Below are positions 20,342 through 27,956 of a DNA stretch of 64,000 nt, one piece after another. The DNA comes from a virus: positions 89,760 through 153,759 of IMG/VR virus record IMGVR_UViG_3300050190_000082; one strand, written 5' to 3'. The notes beneath the pieces were generated by a model, which worked only from the letters and a program-made list of their open reading frames with translations, was not told the origin of the DNA and searched no databases. The position numbers and the translations under genes were made by a program. Within the stretch, counting starts at the first letter, position 1. The number at the start of each line of letters is the position of its first letter.

Positions 20342-20401
20342 TACAGAGGGGGTGGCTGGAGTATGCCAATCAGGGTTATAACTCCTGATCTTCCCTCTGT
20401 A
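20342..20401. ncRNA. Possible structured RNA (three-helix junction)
   Basis: Closing stem TACAGAGGG/CCCTCTGTA (9 bp) encloses hairpin TGGC/GCCA (8-nt loop) and hairpin ATCAGG/CCTGAT (9-nt loop), with 2-3 nt linkers. It lies 57 nt upstream of the 900-aa endonuclease start, so it may be in its leader, or it may be read from the plus strand. The strand cannot be decided from sequence. Confidence 0.45.
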
Positions 20402-20433
20402 AAACTAACAAATTAATCTAATTTCCTGACAAA

Positions 20434-20487
20434 TCCTGTCGAATTATCTCAATTACCACCTTAACATGATAGAATAATTCGACAGGA
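20434..20487 (+). promoter_or_regulatory. 14-bp inverted repeat that covers a ribosome binding site
   Basis: TCCTGTCGAATTAT (20434-20447) and its perfect complement (20474-20487) are separated by 26 nt. The right arm contains the start of AGGAGGT, the ribosome binding site of the plus-strand zinc-ribbon gene. In RNA this would hide the site; in DNA it could be an operator. Confidence 0.6.
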
Positions 20488-20497
20488 GGTGAAAAGA

Positions 20498-20707
20498 ATG
20501 AATATACCCAAAATAAAACAATGTTATAATTGTGGAAACAATTCATTTGGTAGTTTAGTCTCGAATGGAAATACACCATATACAATTTTAGTTTCTGCTG
20601 AAAAACAAGACGATGGTAGTTTTAAGCCAGATAATACTAAAGTATTAGGTGTTATTCCTATAGTCTGCAACAAATGTGGTTTGGTTCAACTTTTTATTGA
20701 GAAATAG
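20498..20707 (+). CDS. Small zinc-ribbon protein
   Basis: 69 aa, one of only two plus-strand genes. ATG chosen because AGGAGGT lies 8 nt upstream; an in-frame GTG nine nt earlier overlaps that site. Two CxxC knuckles (CYNCGNNSF near the N-terminus and CNKCGLVQ near the C-terminus) flank a short beta sheet, a classical zinc ribbon. Function unknown; possible nucleic-acid or protein binding. Translation may be regulated by the inverted repeat over its ribosome binding site. A plus-strand terminator follows about 100 nt downstream. Confidence 0.7.
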   Translation: MNIPKIKQCYNCGNNSFGSLVSNGNTPYTILVSAEKQDDGSFKPDNTKVLGVIPIVCNKCGLVQLFIEK

Positions 20708-20786
20708 TATCCCATTGATATTTACCCCAAATAATTGTAACTTCTAACTGTTCTTCTTGAGTAGTTTCTTTTTTACTCTCTTCCAT
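20694..20786 (-). CDS. Small acidic peptide
   Basis: 30 aa (MEESKKETTQ at the N-terminus, IIWGKYQWDT near the end), preceded by AAGGAAGTGA about 9 nt upstream. Its 3' end overlaps the end of the plus-strand zinc-ribbon gene. Composition (charged N-terminus, Trp-rich end) looks coding, but there is no known relative and it could be chance. Confidence 0.35.
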   Translation of the reverse strand: MEESKKETTQEEQLEVTIIWGKYQWDTISQ

Positions 20787-20809
20787 TTTTTATCACTTCC
20801 TTTCTTCCT

Positions 20810-20843
20810 AGAATGGGCTTGCTATTACAAGTCCATTCTTTTT
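20810..20843 (+). terminator. Rho-independent terminator (plus strand)
   Basis: 12-bp stem AGAATGGGCTTG/CAAGTCCATTCT (one G-T pair), 6-nt loop, then TTTTT. It is oriented to end the transcript of the plus-strand zinc-ribbon gene. Confidence 0.75.
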
Positions 20844-20845
20844 GC

Positions 20846-20947
20846 TCATTTTAATTTAAAGTTATTAAACTCCAACTCTTCATAGTAGACTTTATACATC
20901 CATTCAATATAGAAATCATTCATAGGAAACTGAATTAATTTACCCAA
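20846..20947 (-). CDS. Small protein, coupled to upstream gene
   Basis: 33 aa from a TTG start one nt after the upstream stop codon (MGKLIQFPMNDFYIEWMYKV). The sequence is aromatic and acidic and looks coding. No clear separate ribosome binding site; translational coupling to the 140-aa gene is inferred. An internal ATG eight codons later is an alternative start. Function unknown. Confidence 0.45.
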   Translation of the reverse strand: MGKLIQFPMNDFYIEWMYKVYYEELEFNNFKLK

Positions 20948-20948
20948 A

Positions 20949-21371
20949 TCAAATCATCTTCTTCATCAAACCATCATACTTTTTGTAAATATCCTTAACC
21001 ATTTTCCTATGTAACCCAATACATCCCTTTTTAACGTCTTTCCATTCAACTGAATAATTGTAGAGATATAACGAAAGAATATCTCTACCCAAATCTAAAT
21101 TTCTCTTTTGAAGTTTAGCTAAATTATCCAAATGCTCTTTTTCACTAAGCTCTACAACTTCCCAATCTAAATTATCATATTTAGATATAGCATTTAATTC
21201 TCGCAATTTCATGACTTTTAGTTCAGCATTTTCCTTTACTAGATTGCCTGAGATTGCAAATTCATCTGATATATAAGTCCATTTCCAATCTGACTTTTCT
21301 TCCATAGAACAGATTTTGATTTTTCCTTCAAATCTCCCATTAGAATCCTTAACACAATAAATCTTTTCCAT
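20949..21371 (-). CDS. Unknown 140-aa protein of the accessory island
   Basis: 140 aa, charged and helical in its C-terminal half (EKEHLDNLAKLQKRNLDLGRDIL), with beta strands and tryptophans in the first 50 residues. No family recognised. It has its own strong host-type promoter with a leader of about 60 nt, and a GGGGA ribosome binding site. The promoter suggests expression without phage factors, for example in the prophage state. Confidence 0.6.
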   Translation of the reverse strand: MEKIYCVKDSNGRFEGKIKICSMEEKSDWKWTYISDEFAISGNLVKENAELKVMKLRELNAISKYDNLDWEVVELSEKEHLDNLAKLQKRNLDLGRDILSLYLYNYSVEWKDVKKGCIGLHRKMVKDIYKKYDGLMKKMI

Positions 21372-21432
21372 TATGTATTCCCCTCTACTAGTTTATTATG
21401 AAGCTGAATGTTTTTCTCAACCTCATAATACT

Positions 21433-21461
21433 AGTATAAGGGTAAAAGTATTGAATGTCAA
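21433..21461 (-). promoter_or_regulatory. Host-type promoter for the 140-aa gene
   Basis: Minus strand TTGACA, 17-nt spacer, TATACT. Close to the vegetative sigma consensus. Confidence 0.85.
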
Positions 21462-21492
21462 TACTTTAGTTAAACAATTATTTACTTTATTA

Positions 21493-21714
21493 TTATTCTA
21501 AATAAAATATTTCATTAAAATTCATTCCTAATACATATGCTATTTTCAAACCAACATCAGCGCTTGTGTTGAATCTATTTTTAACTAAATTAGACATAGT
21601 TTGTTTGGATACTCCAACCTGCAAAGCAAGCCAGTTCTGTTTTAAACCTCTATCTGATAATATCTGTTCCAATCTATTTTTAACTATTGCATTTTCTATA
21701 TCCACATCAATCAC
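21493..21714 (-). CDS. Xre/Cro-family transcriptional regulator
   Basis: 73 aa (GTG start; a GTG three codons later has better spacing to GGATGGAG). One complete helix-turn-helix: NRLEQILSDRGLKQNWLALQ, then VGVSKQTMSNLVKN, then ADVGLKIAYVLGM. It is the size of a minimal Cro/C1 regulator with no oligomerisation domain. It may control its own promoter, where TACATATGTA and related AT-rich palindromes lie. Candidate lysis-lysogeny or TA regulator. Confidence 0.85.
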   Translation of the reverse strand: MIDVDIENAIVKNRLEQILSDRGLKQNWLALQVGVSKQTMSNLVKNRFNTSADVGLKIAYVLGMNFNEIFYLE

Positions 21715-21730
21715 TCCATCCTTTAAATAT

Positions 21731-21739
21731 ATTATACCA
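21731..21739 (-). promoter_or_regulatory. Extended -10 promoter of the Xre gene
   Basis: Minus strand TGGTATAAT (extended -10 with TG motif) without a clear -35 box. The predicted start point leaves only about 10 nt of leader. The palindrome TACATATGTA at 21751-21760 overlaps the -35 region and is a possible operator. Confidence 0.6.
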
Positions 21740-21936
21740 TATGCTATAAGTACATATGTATTAATAAGAAAGGAGAATATTTAACCTTATGATGTAATTA
21801 TATTACTATTTTTAGTGGATGTAAATATAAATTATATATTAGTTATATTATTCTTAGAATTCAAAACCAAACATTAATCAAACAATGGCATATACATTGG
21901 AGTGCAACCTTCGCTATAATCATCCTGCAAAGATTT

Positions 21937-22458
21937 CTATTCTCCTAATGGCATAAAACCATTTCTCAAATAGAAATTATAAGCATCTGGCACTGAATGT
22001 AACACTATCATTTTAACACCTAATGTCTCCATAGAAATAGTATAAATACCTGCTATAATCGAACCTAAAATTATACAGCTAATTAAAAAATTATCCTCAG
22101 ATACATCATCGTAATATAATAAATCTTGATAAGTTGTATTTACAGCAAACATCTTTATCTCAACAGATGACATACCACGAACAGTGACATTATCATCTGT
22201 ATCAGTTTGTGATGTTTGCTTTTCTTCAAAATACAAAAGAGAAGTAGAAGCTAATGTATAATATGCTATTAAACAATTATTCCTTTTATTAACAACTAAA
22301 TAAGTAACACCGTTTCCACATTCACTGTCCTCAAGAGCATCTTCTTTTACATAACGATCAATTTCATCATCTCCACAATGAAAGTCATTTAATAAATATA
22401 CAGATTCGGAATTTAGAAGGATTGCTTTGCATTCAAACTCATATATTACAGGAAGCAT
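21937..22458 (-). CDS. GNAT-family acetyltransferase, toxin-like
   Basis: 173 aa. Early motif FHCGDDEIDRYVKEDALED followed by VTYLVVNKRNNCLIAYYTL, and a C-terminal YNFYLRNGF segment, match the TacT-like GNAT toxins that acetylate aminoacyl-tRNA (family knowledge). The usual acetyl-CoA loop is not crisp. It starts 4 nt after a 65-aa gene with the ribosome binding site inside that gene's 3' end, as in toxin-antitoxin operons. Substrate not shown. Confidence 0.65.
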   Translation of the reverse strand: MLPVIYEFECKAILLNSESVYLLNDFHCGDDEIDRYVKEDALEDSECGNGVTYLVVNKRNNCLIAYYTLASTSLLYFEEKQTSQTDTDDNVTVRGMSSVEIKMFAVNTTYQDLLYYDDVSEDNFLISCIILGSIIAGIYTISMETLGVKMIVLHSVPDAYNFYLRNGFMPLGE

Positions 22459-22462
22459 AGTT

Positions 22463-22660
22463 TTAATTACCTTTAGTTATCATTTTTGAAAATCTTAAAC
22501 ATTGCTTGAGAAATGATGGAGAAATAACATTTTTCTTACTATCCTCTAAAAATTTCTTTGATTTATTCTTATCAATTATGATCATTGAATTACTAGGTCT
22601 TGCTAATAATGTCATATCATTTCCCCCTTTGTTTTTAATTTTACGTTTATTCTTGTCCAT
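22463..22660 (-). CDS. Probable antitoxin partner of the GNAT protein
   Basis: 65 aa (AAGGTGG 9 nt upstream); an internal ATG 15 codons later, after GGGGG, would give 50 aa. Very basic N-terminus, then LLARPSNSMIIIDKNKSKKF, a short strand then helices, fitting a small DNA-binding antitoxin. It overlaps neither neighbour and is tightly linked to the GNAT gene. The inverted repeat just upstream is a likely autoregulatory operator. Not a recognisable RHH (DUF1778) sequence; the assignment is from context. Confidence 0.5.
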   Translation of the reverse strand: MDKNKRKIKNKGGNDMTLLARPSNSMIIIDKNKSKKFLEDSKKNVISPSFLKQCLRFSKMITKGN

Positions 22661-22678
22661 GTTATTATACCACCTTCC

Positions 22679-22718
22679 AATTGTTCTTACAATATAGTAT
22701 GCCCATATTAGAACAATT
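22679..22718 (-). promoter_or_regulatory. Inverted repeat upstream of GNAT operon
   Basis: AATTGTTCT (22679-22687) and its perfect complement (22710-22718) are separated by 22 nt containing TATATT-like sequence. The arms flank the probable promoter core, fitting an operator for the small upstream protein. Confidence 0.6.
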
Positions 22719-22741
22719 TAGAAGTGGTAGGGAATAAAATT

Positions 22742-22978
22742 TCATTCCTTGGAGTTACTATCTTTCTTTCTTCTGGAAGACATAATTCTAAATATCTCTT
22801 TTTCTTCTTCAGTTTCTACATAGATATCACCATAATATTTATAGACTGCTTCACGCTTTTCTTTATCAAAAATCATATCACTAAATGTAATACCACTTAT
22901 TCCTCTAGTCTTCTTTGTTTGTTCATTAAATTCTATCATATCTTCTTTGGAAAAATTAGATAATTTATTCTTCCTCAT
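22742..22978 (-). CDS. Unknown 78-aa protein
   Basis: 78 aa, charged, with a basic C-terminus (RIMSSRRKKDSNSKE). It starts 14 nt inside the end of the preceding gene, so translation is probably coupled. No family recognised. Together with the 155-aa protein it forms a two-gene operon behind a strong promoter. Confidence 0.55.
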   Translation of the reverse strand: MRKNKLSNFSKEDMIEFNEQTKKTRGISGITFSDMIFDKEKREAVYKYYGDIYVETEEEKEIFRIMSSRRKKDSNSKE

Positions 22979-23432
22979 CCTTTAATTGCTCCTTTAAATC
23001 CCACCATGATTTCTTTGGTATTTTACCTTCACGCATGAGCTTCATCTCAATTAAGGACTGCTCCAAACTTTCTAGTGGCGTACAGTATCTTTCACAGTTT
23101 TCATCTTTATCTTTATTCATCTCATTGAGCAAACTTAAACTAGCTTTTCCTGAATATTTACCCATAATCTGTTTCAATTCTGCTTTCTTTTTAGACGTTA
23201 ATCCAGCACTATCTTTAATGGTATAACCTACATTTAAATCATTAACTTCAACAATATAATCTGCCCAATACTCAGAATCCCAATGATAAATATAAACTGG
23301 GTCATCATTAATCTGTTTTTTTAATTTACTTAGCATCAAATTAATATATTCAGGAGATGCACTATATTTAGTCTCTAAATGTTCTTTGACTTCATTTAAG
23401 AAAATCTTATCATATTCATTATTATCATCCAT
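22965..23432 (-). CDS. Unknown 155-aa acidic protein
   Basis: 155 aa from ATG (AAGGTGG 12 nt upstream); a longer start giving 167 aa exists but has no binding site. Acidic, with an HWDSEYWADYIVEVNDLN block and a Lys-rich helix. No family recognised. It is the first gene of a unit headed by the TTGACA/TACAAT promoter, so probably an early or lysogenic gene. The gene pair could be a small effector/inhibitor pair, but nothing in the sequence proves it. Confidence 0.55.
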   Translation of the reverse strand: MDDNNEYDKIFLNEVKEHLETKYSASPEYINLMLSKLKKQINDDPVYIYHWDSEYWADYIVEVNDLNVGYTIKDSAGLTSKKKAELKQIMGKYSGKASLSLLNEMNKDKDENCERYCTPLESLEQSLIEMKLMREGKIPKKSWWDLKEQLKDEEE

Positions 23433-23458
23433 ATTGTATTGACACCACCTTCTACTAT

Positions 23459-23487
23459 ATTGTAACATTTTATGGAGTGTATGTCAA
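23459..23487 (-). promoter_or_regulatory. Strong host-type promoter
   Basis: Minus strand TTGACA, 17-nt spacer, TACAAT, 27 nt upstream of the 155-aa gene start. The -35 box directly abuts the AT-rich element at 23488-23507 shared with two other promoters. Confidence 0.9.
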
Positions 23488-23507
23488 TATAATATTATAT
23501 ATAGTTA
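23488..23507 (-). repeat. AT-rich element abutting the -35 box, copy 1
   Basis: Plus-strand TAATATTATATATAGTTA beginning two nt beyond the -35 box. It is nearly identical to the elements at 59884 and 62507. Could be an UP element or a protein-binding site. Confidence 0.65.
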
Positions 23508-23734
23508 ATGGGCTTGCATTAGATCAAACATCTTCACAATCTAAATTCCTACAAAACGATCAGTACACCCCTTTATATTTAAAAGATATACAAATCTAGG
23601 TCCCGCACCTCAAACCCTTATCAGCACTAGGTTTCATTCAATTTTAAGCCCTAAAAAGAGGCATATAGGTCACACCTAAATACATCTCTATGCACAAATA
23701 CTAACCAGCGTATATATAATATATTATATATAAC

Positions 23735-23763
23735 TTGTAAAATTGAACATTTTCCTATATAAT
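23735..23763 (+). promoter_or_regulatory. Plus-strand promoter of the KilA/ORF6N-type regulator gene
   Basis: TTGTAA, 17-nt spacer, TATAAT. The upstream stretch 23710-23734 is TATATATAATATATTATATA-like and resembles the AT-rich element of the minus-strand promoters. It is divergent from the promoter at 23459-23487. Confidence 0.8.
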
Positions 23764-23860
23764 GGTAATATCCAATAGAAAGGAGTGATTAATATTATTA
23801 GAGATGGACCATAAATTAGCGTATCCACAAAATTATAAAAACAAGAAGGAGAGATGTTTA

Positions 23861-24781
23861 ATGACAGAAAAGTATGAACAATTAAAATGGGATATTGTAT
23901 GTACTGGAAATGAGGTAATGATTTCAGACACAACAATTAAAATTCAAGAGATATATGGAGGATTTGGTCAAGGACAGAAAATACTAACAGTACAACAAAT
24001 TGCTTTATTACACGTAGAAGATCCAAGTAACAAAGAAGAGGTTAGAGTTAAGGTAAAAAGAATTAACGAGCTTATTAGTAATAATATAATTCTAGGCAGT
24101 GGTGACAAATACTTCGAATTTGGAATTGATATTATTGACTTAAAATCCGTGGACGTTTCAAACGACCACAAAAAAGTGATTAATAGTTTGATTAAAAGCA
24201 AGGTATATACCCAAAATTCTGTAAATCGTGCTACGAATTTATTTATATTGTCAGAACAAGGGTATTCTCTATTAATCAATCTAATGACAGATACTAAATC
24301 TAAAATTGTTTATAAAATGGTAATTAGGGATTACTTTAAAATTAAAGATCAAATGCTTAGTAGTGAAGACGCTGCTCAGTATATGATGAGACTTTTGGGA
24401 AAACAAGAGAGAAAGAAAACGACTGATATGATTCAGTATTTTGTAGAGCGTGGTGATATTCCACATGATCCTAAAAATATTAAAAGGAACGCTTACGCAA
24501 GGGAAACGAACTTTGTTTATAAATTGCTATTTGGTATGACTGCTAAAGAAATTGAGTCATACTTTGGCTTAACGCTTAAACCCAATGACACTATTAGGAA
24601 TCATATATCACTAGATGATATAGATATTATACGGGATATTGAAGGAAGAATTGGATATATGCAACAAGACAATAAAAGCTACCAAGAAATACACAGTAGA
24701 TTAAAGGAGTTGCACCCGTTGCCTAGAAGACCAATACTTGCAGATAAAAATATAGCATTTATTAGAAGGTTAATTGGATAG
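23861..24781 (+). CDS. Phage regulator with antirepressor-type (ORF6N/KilA-like) architecture
   Basis: 306 aa. Start ATG chosen for AAGGAGA 8 nt upstream; a longer in-frame start at 23804 lacks a site. Residues about 15-150 resemble the ORF6N/Rha-type DNA-binding domain (ILTVQQIALLH, then VKRINELISNN, then ILSEQGYSLLINLM). The C-terminal domain shares the string VYKLLFGMTAKEI with the P22-type antirepressor at 28513-29271. Own promoter and terminator, opposite to nearly all genes. Probably a DNA-binding switch protein; target unknown. Confidence 0.65.
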   Translation: MTEKYEQLKWDIVCTGNEVMISDTTIKIQEIYGGFGQGQKILTVQQIALLHVEDPSNKEEVRVKVKRINELISNNIILGSGDKYFEFGIDIIDLKSVDVSNDHKKVINSLIKSKVYTQNSVNRATNLFILSEQGYSLLINLMTDTKSKIVYKMVIRDYFKIKDQMLSSEDAAQYMMRLLGKQERKKTTDMIQYFVERGDIPHDPKNIKRNAYARETNFVYKLLFGMTAKEIESYFGLTLKPNDTIRNHISLDDIDIIRDIEGRIGYMQQDNKSYQEIHSRLKELHPLPRRPILADKNIAFIRRLIG

Positions 24782-24811
24782 TAACCAAACGAGATGATAT
24801 CATTCATTTAT

Positions 24812-24845
24812 AGAGACTTCAGTTGGATGAAGTCTCTTTCCTTTA
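24812..24845 (+). terminator. Strong terminator after the plus-strand regulator
   Basis: Perfect 10-bp stem AGAGACTTCA/TGAAGTCTCT with a 6-nt loop, then TTCCTTT. It ends the plus-strand transcript before the convergent recombinase gene. Confidence 0.85.
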
Positions 24846-25026
24846 TCACTTTTCATCACAAATTCAACCTTCTAAGCCACGCAAAATTCAATACTACACA
24901 ATCTTACCCTTAATGAATTTGAATTGATTTGAGGGTTGATTTAGTGAATATGTAATTCTGAAAGTCGCATGGGAGTAGGGTTTGAGAGGAGGGGGTTTTT
25001 AGGAAAGTGGTGAGATGATGGTATGA

Positions 25027-26121
25027 TTATTCCTCTTCTTTAACTTCTTCCTCAATAACCTCTCTGTTAGTTTCAATAACTTTCATTTTCTTTAACATTC
25101 CATTCTTTTCTTCGGCAAATGTTCTCAAGTCATAGAAACTGGATGTGGTGCTAATGTCATTATGTTGTCCTATATGTTTACTAACAAATTTTAAATCCAT
25201 TCCACCTGCCAAGTAATGACTTATAGCTGAAGCTTTAAATAAATGCGGATTTATTCTTCGTCCTAAAATATCAGATAAAACATTTGCACACAAATCATCA
25301 GCCCATCCTAAAGATATTTGATGATATTCTCCATTAAATTTCACTGTAAATAGATACTCATGTTCATACCCTCTTTTTTCAACCCATAAGTTTAAGTAAT
25401 ACAAAACTGCTACAGGCACTATATACTCGCATTGCTTTCCATCCTCACTAGGGCCTTTCTCGCGTACTGTATTTGACATTACATATTCTTGACCTTCTTC
25501 TACTGGTTTAGATATAATCTCGGTTTTAAAACCTCTAAGACCACCTCTTCTAGCACCAGTATTAAATGCACACGCTACCCATGCAACTGCAAGGTAATTT
25601 TTATCTTCCATAAGAGTGTCTATTAAAAGTTTATATTCTATTTCTGATATTGCAATTTTATTATAGACATAATTCTTAGGAATTTTAATGTCTGTTTTTG
25701 TGAAGTTATGAAAAGTCTTATACTCATCTACTTCCTCTGATAGAATTCTTTCTGCATATTCACAAATTGTACTTACAGAACTTTTCTTGAATCTTATACC
25801 TGAACTAGACATACCTCTATTAATTAAATAACTCAAATATCTATTAAAATCTCTCTTAGTAATATTAAAAAATGCCTTATCATTTAAACATGTTTTAACC
25901 CACCATGTGAACTGTTTGATTCCACTCCGATACTGATCTTTAGTTTGTTTTGATAAGAGAGGATGCATTTCTTGAAATTCTTTAATGAGTTTTAAATTCT
26001 CTTCATTGCATTCTTCAAACATCTCATTTGTTACTTCTGGCAATTTATCTGGTCTTGCTCTGAGCATATTTTTATTGATTATTGCTTTTGGGATTGAGGT
26101 AGCTTTTTCCGCGTCTGACAT
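25027..26121 (-). CDS. Tyrosine-recombinase-fold protein (integrase or recombinase-derived regulator)
   Basis: 364 aa. Core-binding helices at about 40-140, catalytic domain 155-340 with R191 (NTGARRGGL), H293 and K296 (PHLFKASAIS, the usual HxxR is HxxK), H320 (IGQH) and Y330 (SSFYDLR). A full set of plausible active-site residues except Lys for the second Arg. The start overlaps the stop of the upstream endonuclease gene (TAATG). SPbeta-group phages carry relatives of this fold as recombinases and as the master repressor MrpR/YopR (known), so integration or repression are both open. No attachment site was identified. Confidence 0.8.
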   Translation of the reverse strand: MSDAEKATSIPKAIINKNMLRARPDKLPEVTNEMFEECNEENLKLIKEFQEMHPLLSKQTKDQYRSGIKQFTWWVKTCLNDKAFFNITKRDFNRYLSYLINRGMSSSGIRFKKSSVSTICEYAERILSEEVDEYKTFHNFTKTDIKIPKNYVYNKIAISEIEYKLLIDTLMEDKNYLAVAWVACAFNTGARRGGLRGFKTEIISKPVEEGQEYVMSNTVREKGPSEDGKQCEYIVPVAVLYYLNLWVEKRGYEHEYLFTVKFNGEYHQISLGWADDLCANVLSDILGRRINPHLFKASAISHYLAGGMDLKFVSKHIGQHNDISTTSSFYDLRTFAEEKNGMLKKMKVIETNREVIEEEVKEEE

Positions 26122-27791
26122 TAATTCACCATCCTTAGTTTATTTACTATATATTTAGCTTTATCTGTTCTTATTTTTGTTGCGGTTATTTTATTGAAAC
26201 CATTTTTACAATTAATCAAATCAGAGAGATATAATAATTCTTGCTCTTGAATAATAAAATTAGTGTCCAAACAATACTCATAAAAACACAACCTTGCATC
26301 AATATAAGTTCCAAAGTGCTTTTTAGTAGCTTCTGCTAAACCAGTAATGTTCCTGTCAAAAGAAGACATCTTTTTATATTCATTATTCTTCAATATGTGA
26401 TTATAAGTTTCAAGCATGTGCTTAAAACCATCAAATATATTATTTTTATTCCATTTATTAACCTGATAAGATGTAAATTTACCGTATTTTTTAGCAAAAT
26501 TATAATAAGTTCCATATCTCTTCAAAGCTTCTAGAAATAATCTGCTTTTGCCATTTTTACTCAACACTCCTTGTGTTGGTAGTATACTTTTGTCGTAACC
26601 ATATCTCATTATTTCTTGTAACAGTTCTATATCGTTAAATTTGTTAGGTGGTATTATAATTTCTTGCTCAATATGCTCACATTTTAAGTCTATAAAGTCT
26701 TTAAAAATATCCTTTAAACTAATCAAAATGTCATTGTAATGTTGTTTGTAAAACGTTTCATAATCTATACTTATCAATCTATAATTATTATCCTTATATA
26801 GTTTCTCCTTTAATTTACGTTTATTATTATAAACAATCCCTCTTTTAGTAACGTCATCATCCTTTGGAAAGCCCCATACCTCTATTTGAATAATTTCTCC
26901 ACTAGATAAATGAATAGCAAAATCACTTCTATAATTTTTGTATTTACCTTCAAATGGGTGATCTTCTCTAGTATAAAACATGTTGTTAGTTATTAAATAC
27001 TGTGCTGTCATGTACTCACAAGATGATCTATTATAAAACCCCCTGTCATCCACCAAGTCATCTTTATCTTCGTAACCCATATCGAATTTAATATTTTTAA
27101 TACCATCAAATTTAAATAATCGTTCATTAGAAATATGTAATATACTTAAAACTTCCTGCTGTTTTGGAAATCTTCCTAGTTCGATACATAATTCTTTTAT
27201 ATCGTGTTTCATATTATCATAATTGTCATAATAAGTATCTTCTCTTTCAAACCTTAGTAGTTTTGTATAGTCGTATCCTAATTCAATGCATAAATCCTTA
27301 ATATTCTCACCATAATCTTGCATGACAGTATGTAGTATAGAGCCTTCTTTATTATTTTGAATACCATGAATAGTTTCATATTTATCTATATATATTTTCA
27401 GTTCTTTCAATCTATTCTCTTTGAATGTCCAATATCCTTTATCATTTCTTGTTAAAACATTATTGTTAAATTTATATTCTATTATTTCTCTTTTTTTTAA
27501 TTGGACACAGTTAATACAACAATATTTTTTAATAATATCATTTACTGTTAAACTTTTAAAATAATCTTTATAAGTTATTTGTTTTTCTCCACCGCAATAA
27601 TCACACTTTACTTCTACTAAATTTTTAGATGATGGTGTTAAGTGTTCCACTTTTATTAGTATTCTCGATCCTCTTTTATATGTCATTTTCTTCGTATATT
27701 TATTATAGAACCTTGGCTTATATCCTAACTCTTCTAATCTGTTAATATTCTCTGGGTTAATACCCATTTCTACCTCTGTACTAATTAACAT
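26121..27791 (-). CDS. PDDEXK-type homing endonuclease with shared N-terminal module
   Basis: 556 aa. Residues 1-75 form the module shared with the proteins at 35010 and 45122 (TEVEMGINPENINRLEELGY, then VEVKCDYCG), followed by CCINC completing a zinc site. The middle has helical repeats (DIKELCIELG). Around residues 255-345: SSCEYMTAQYL, then YRSDFAIHL, IQIEVWG and a lysine, the E-D-ExW-K pattern of PDDEXK/EDxHD nucleases. It is inserted between the DUF1064-like gene and the recombinase, coupled to the latter. Homing activity is inferred. Confidence 0.65.
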   Translation of the reverse strand: MLISTEVEMGINPENINRLEELGYKPRFYNKYTKKMTYKRGSRILIKVEHLTPSSKNLVEVKCDYCGGEKQITYKDYFKSLTVNDIIKKYCCINCVQLKKREIIEYKFNNNVLTRNDKGYWTFKENRLKELKIYIDKYETIHGIQNNKEGSILHTVMQDYGENIKDLCIELGYDYTKLLRFEREDTYYDNYDNMKHDIKELCIELGRFPKQQEVLSILHISNERLFKFDGIKNIKFDMGYEDKDDLVDDRGFYNRSSCEYMTAQYLITNNMFYTREDHPFEGKYKNYRSDFAIHLSSGEIIQIEVWGFPKDDDVTKRGIVYNNKRKLKEKLYKDNNYRLISIDYETFYKQHYNDILISLKDIFKDFIDLKCEHIEQEIIIPPNKFNDIELLQEIMRYGYDKSILPTQGVLSKNGKSRLFLEALKRYGTYYNFAKKYGKFTSYQVNKWNKNNIFDGFKHMLETYNHILKNNEYKKMSSFDRNITGLAEATKKHFGTYIDARLCFYEYCLDTNFIIQEQELLYLSDLINCKNGFNKITATKIRTDKAKYIVNKLRMVN

Positions 27792-27830
27792 TTACAAACA
27801 TCTCCTTTAATATTGTCCTTAAAAAGTAAA

Positions 27831-27904
27831 GCAGGAAGGCGTTAAGGAAAACGCTTTTCGTGTAGCTATTCACTATCCTGCAATTGTGCTAATTTATTGC
27901 ACAA
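27831..27904 (-). ncRNA. Possible structured leader upstream of endonuclease gene
   Basis: GCAGGA/TCCTGC (27831-27836 with 27876-27881) encloses hairpin GCGTT/AACGC and a short GTG/CAC arm. An adjoining hairpin TTGTGC/GCACAA sits at 27884-27904. All are in the 5' leader of the endonuclease gene. Fold inferred by eye; the inner arms are weak. Confidence 0.35.
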
Positions 27905-27930
27905 CAAAAAAGACACTCTAATGAATGTCT
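27905..27930 (-). terminator. Rho-independent terminator after the DUF1064-like gene
   Basis: Minus strand AGACATTC, ATTA loop, GAGTGTCT (8 bp, one G-T), then TTTTTTG. It ends the transcript about 30 nt after the stop. Confidence 0.8.
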
Positions 27931-27956
27931 CAAGTTCTAAAATAAATTATTATTTA

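Noticed and set aside
20342-20401. Hammerhead ribozyme
   Set aside because: Three helices are present but the CUGAUGA and GAAA core sequences are missing.
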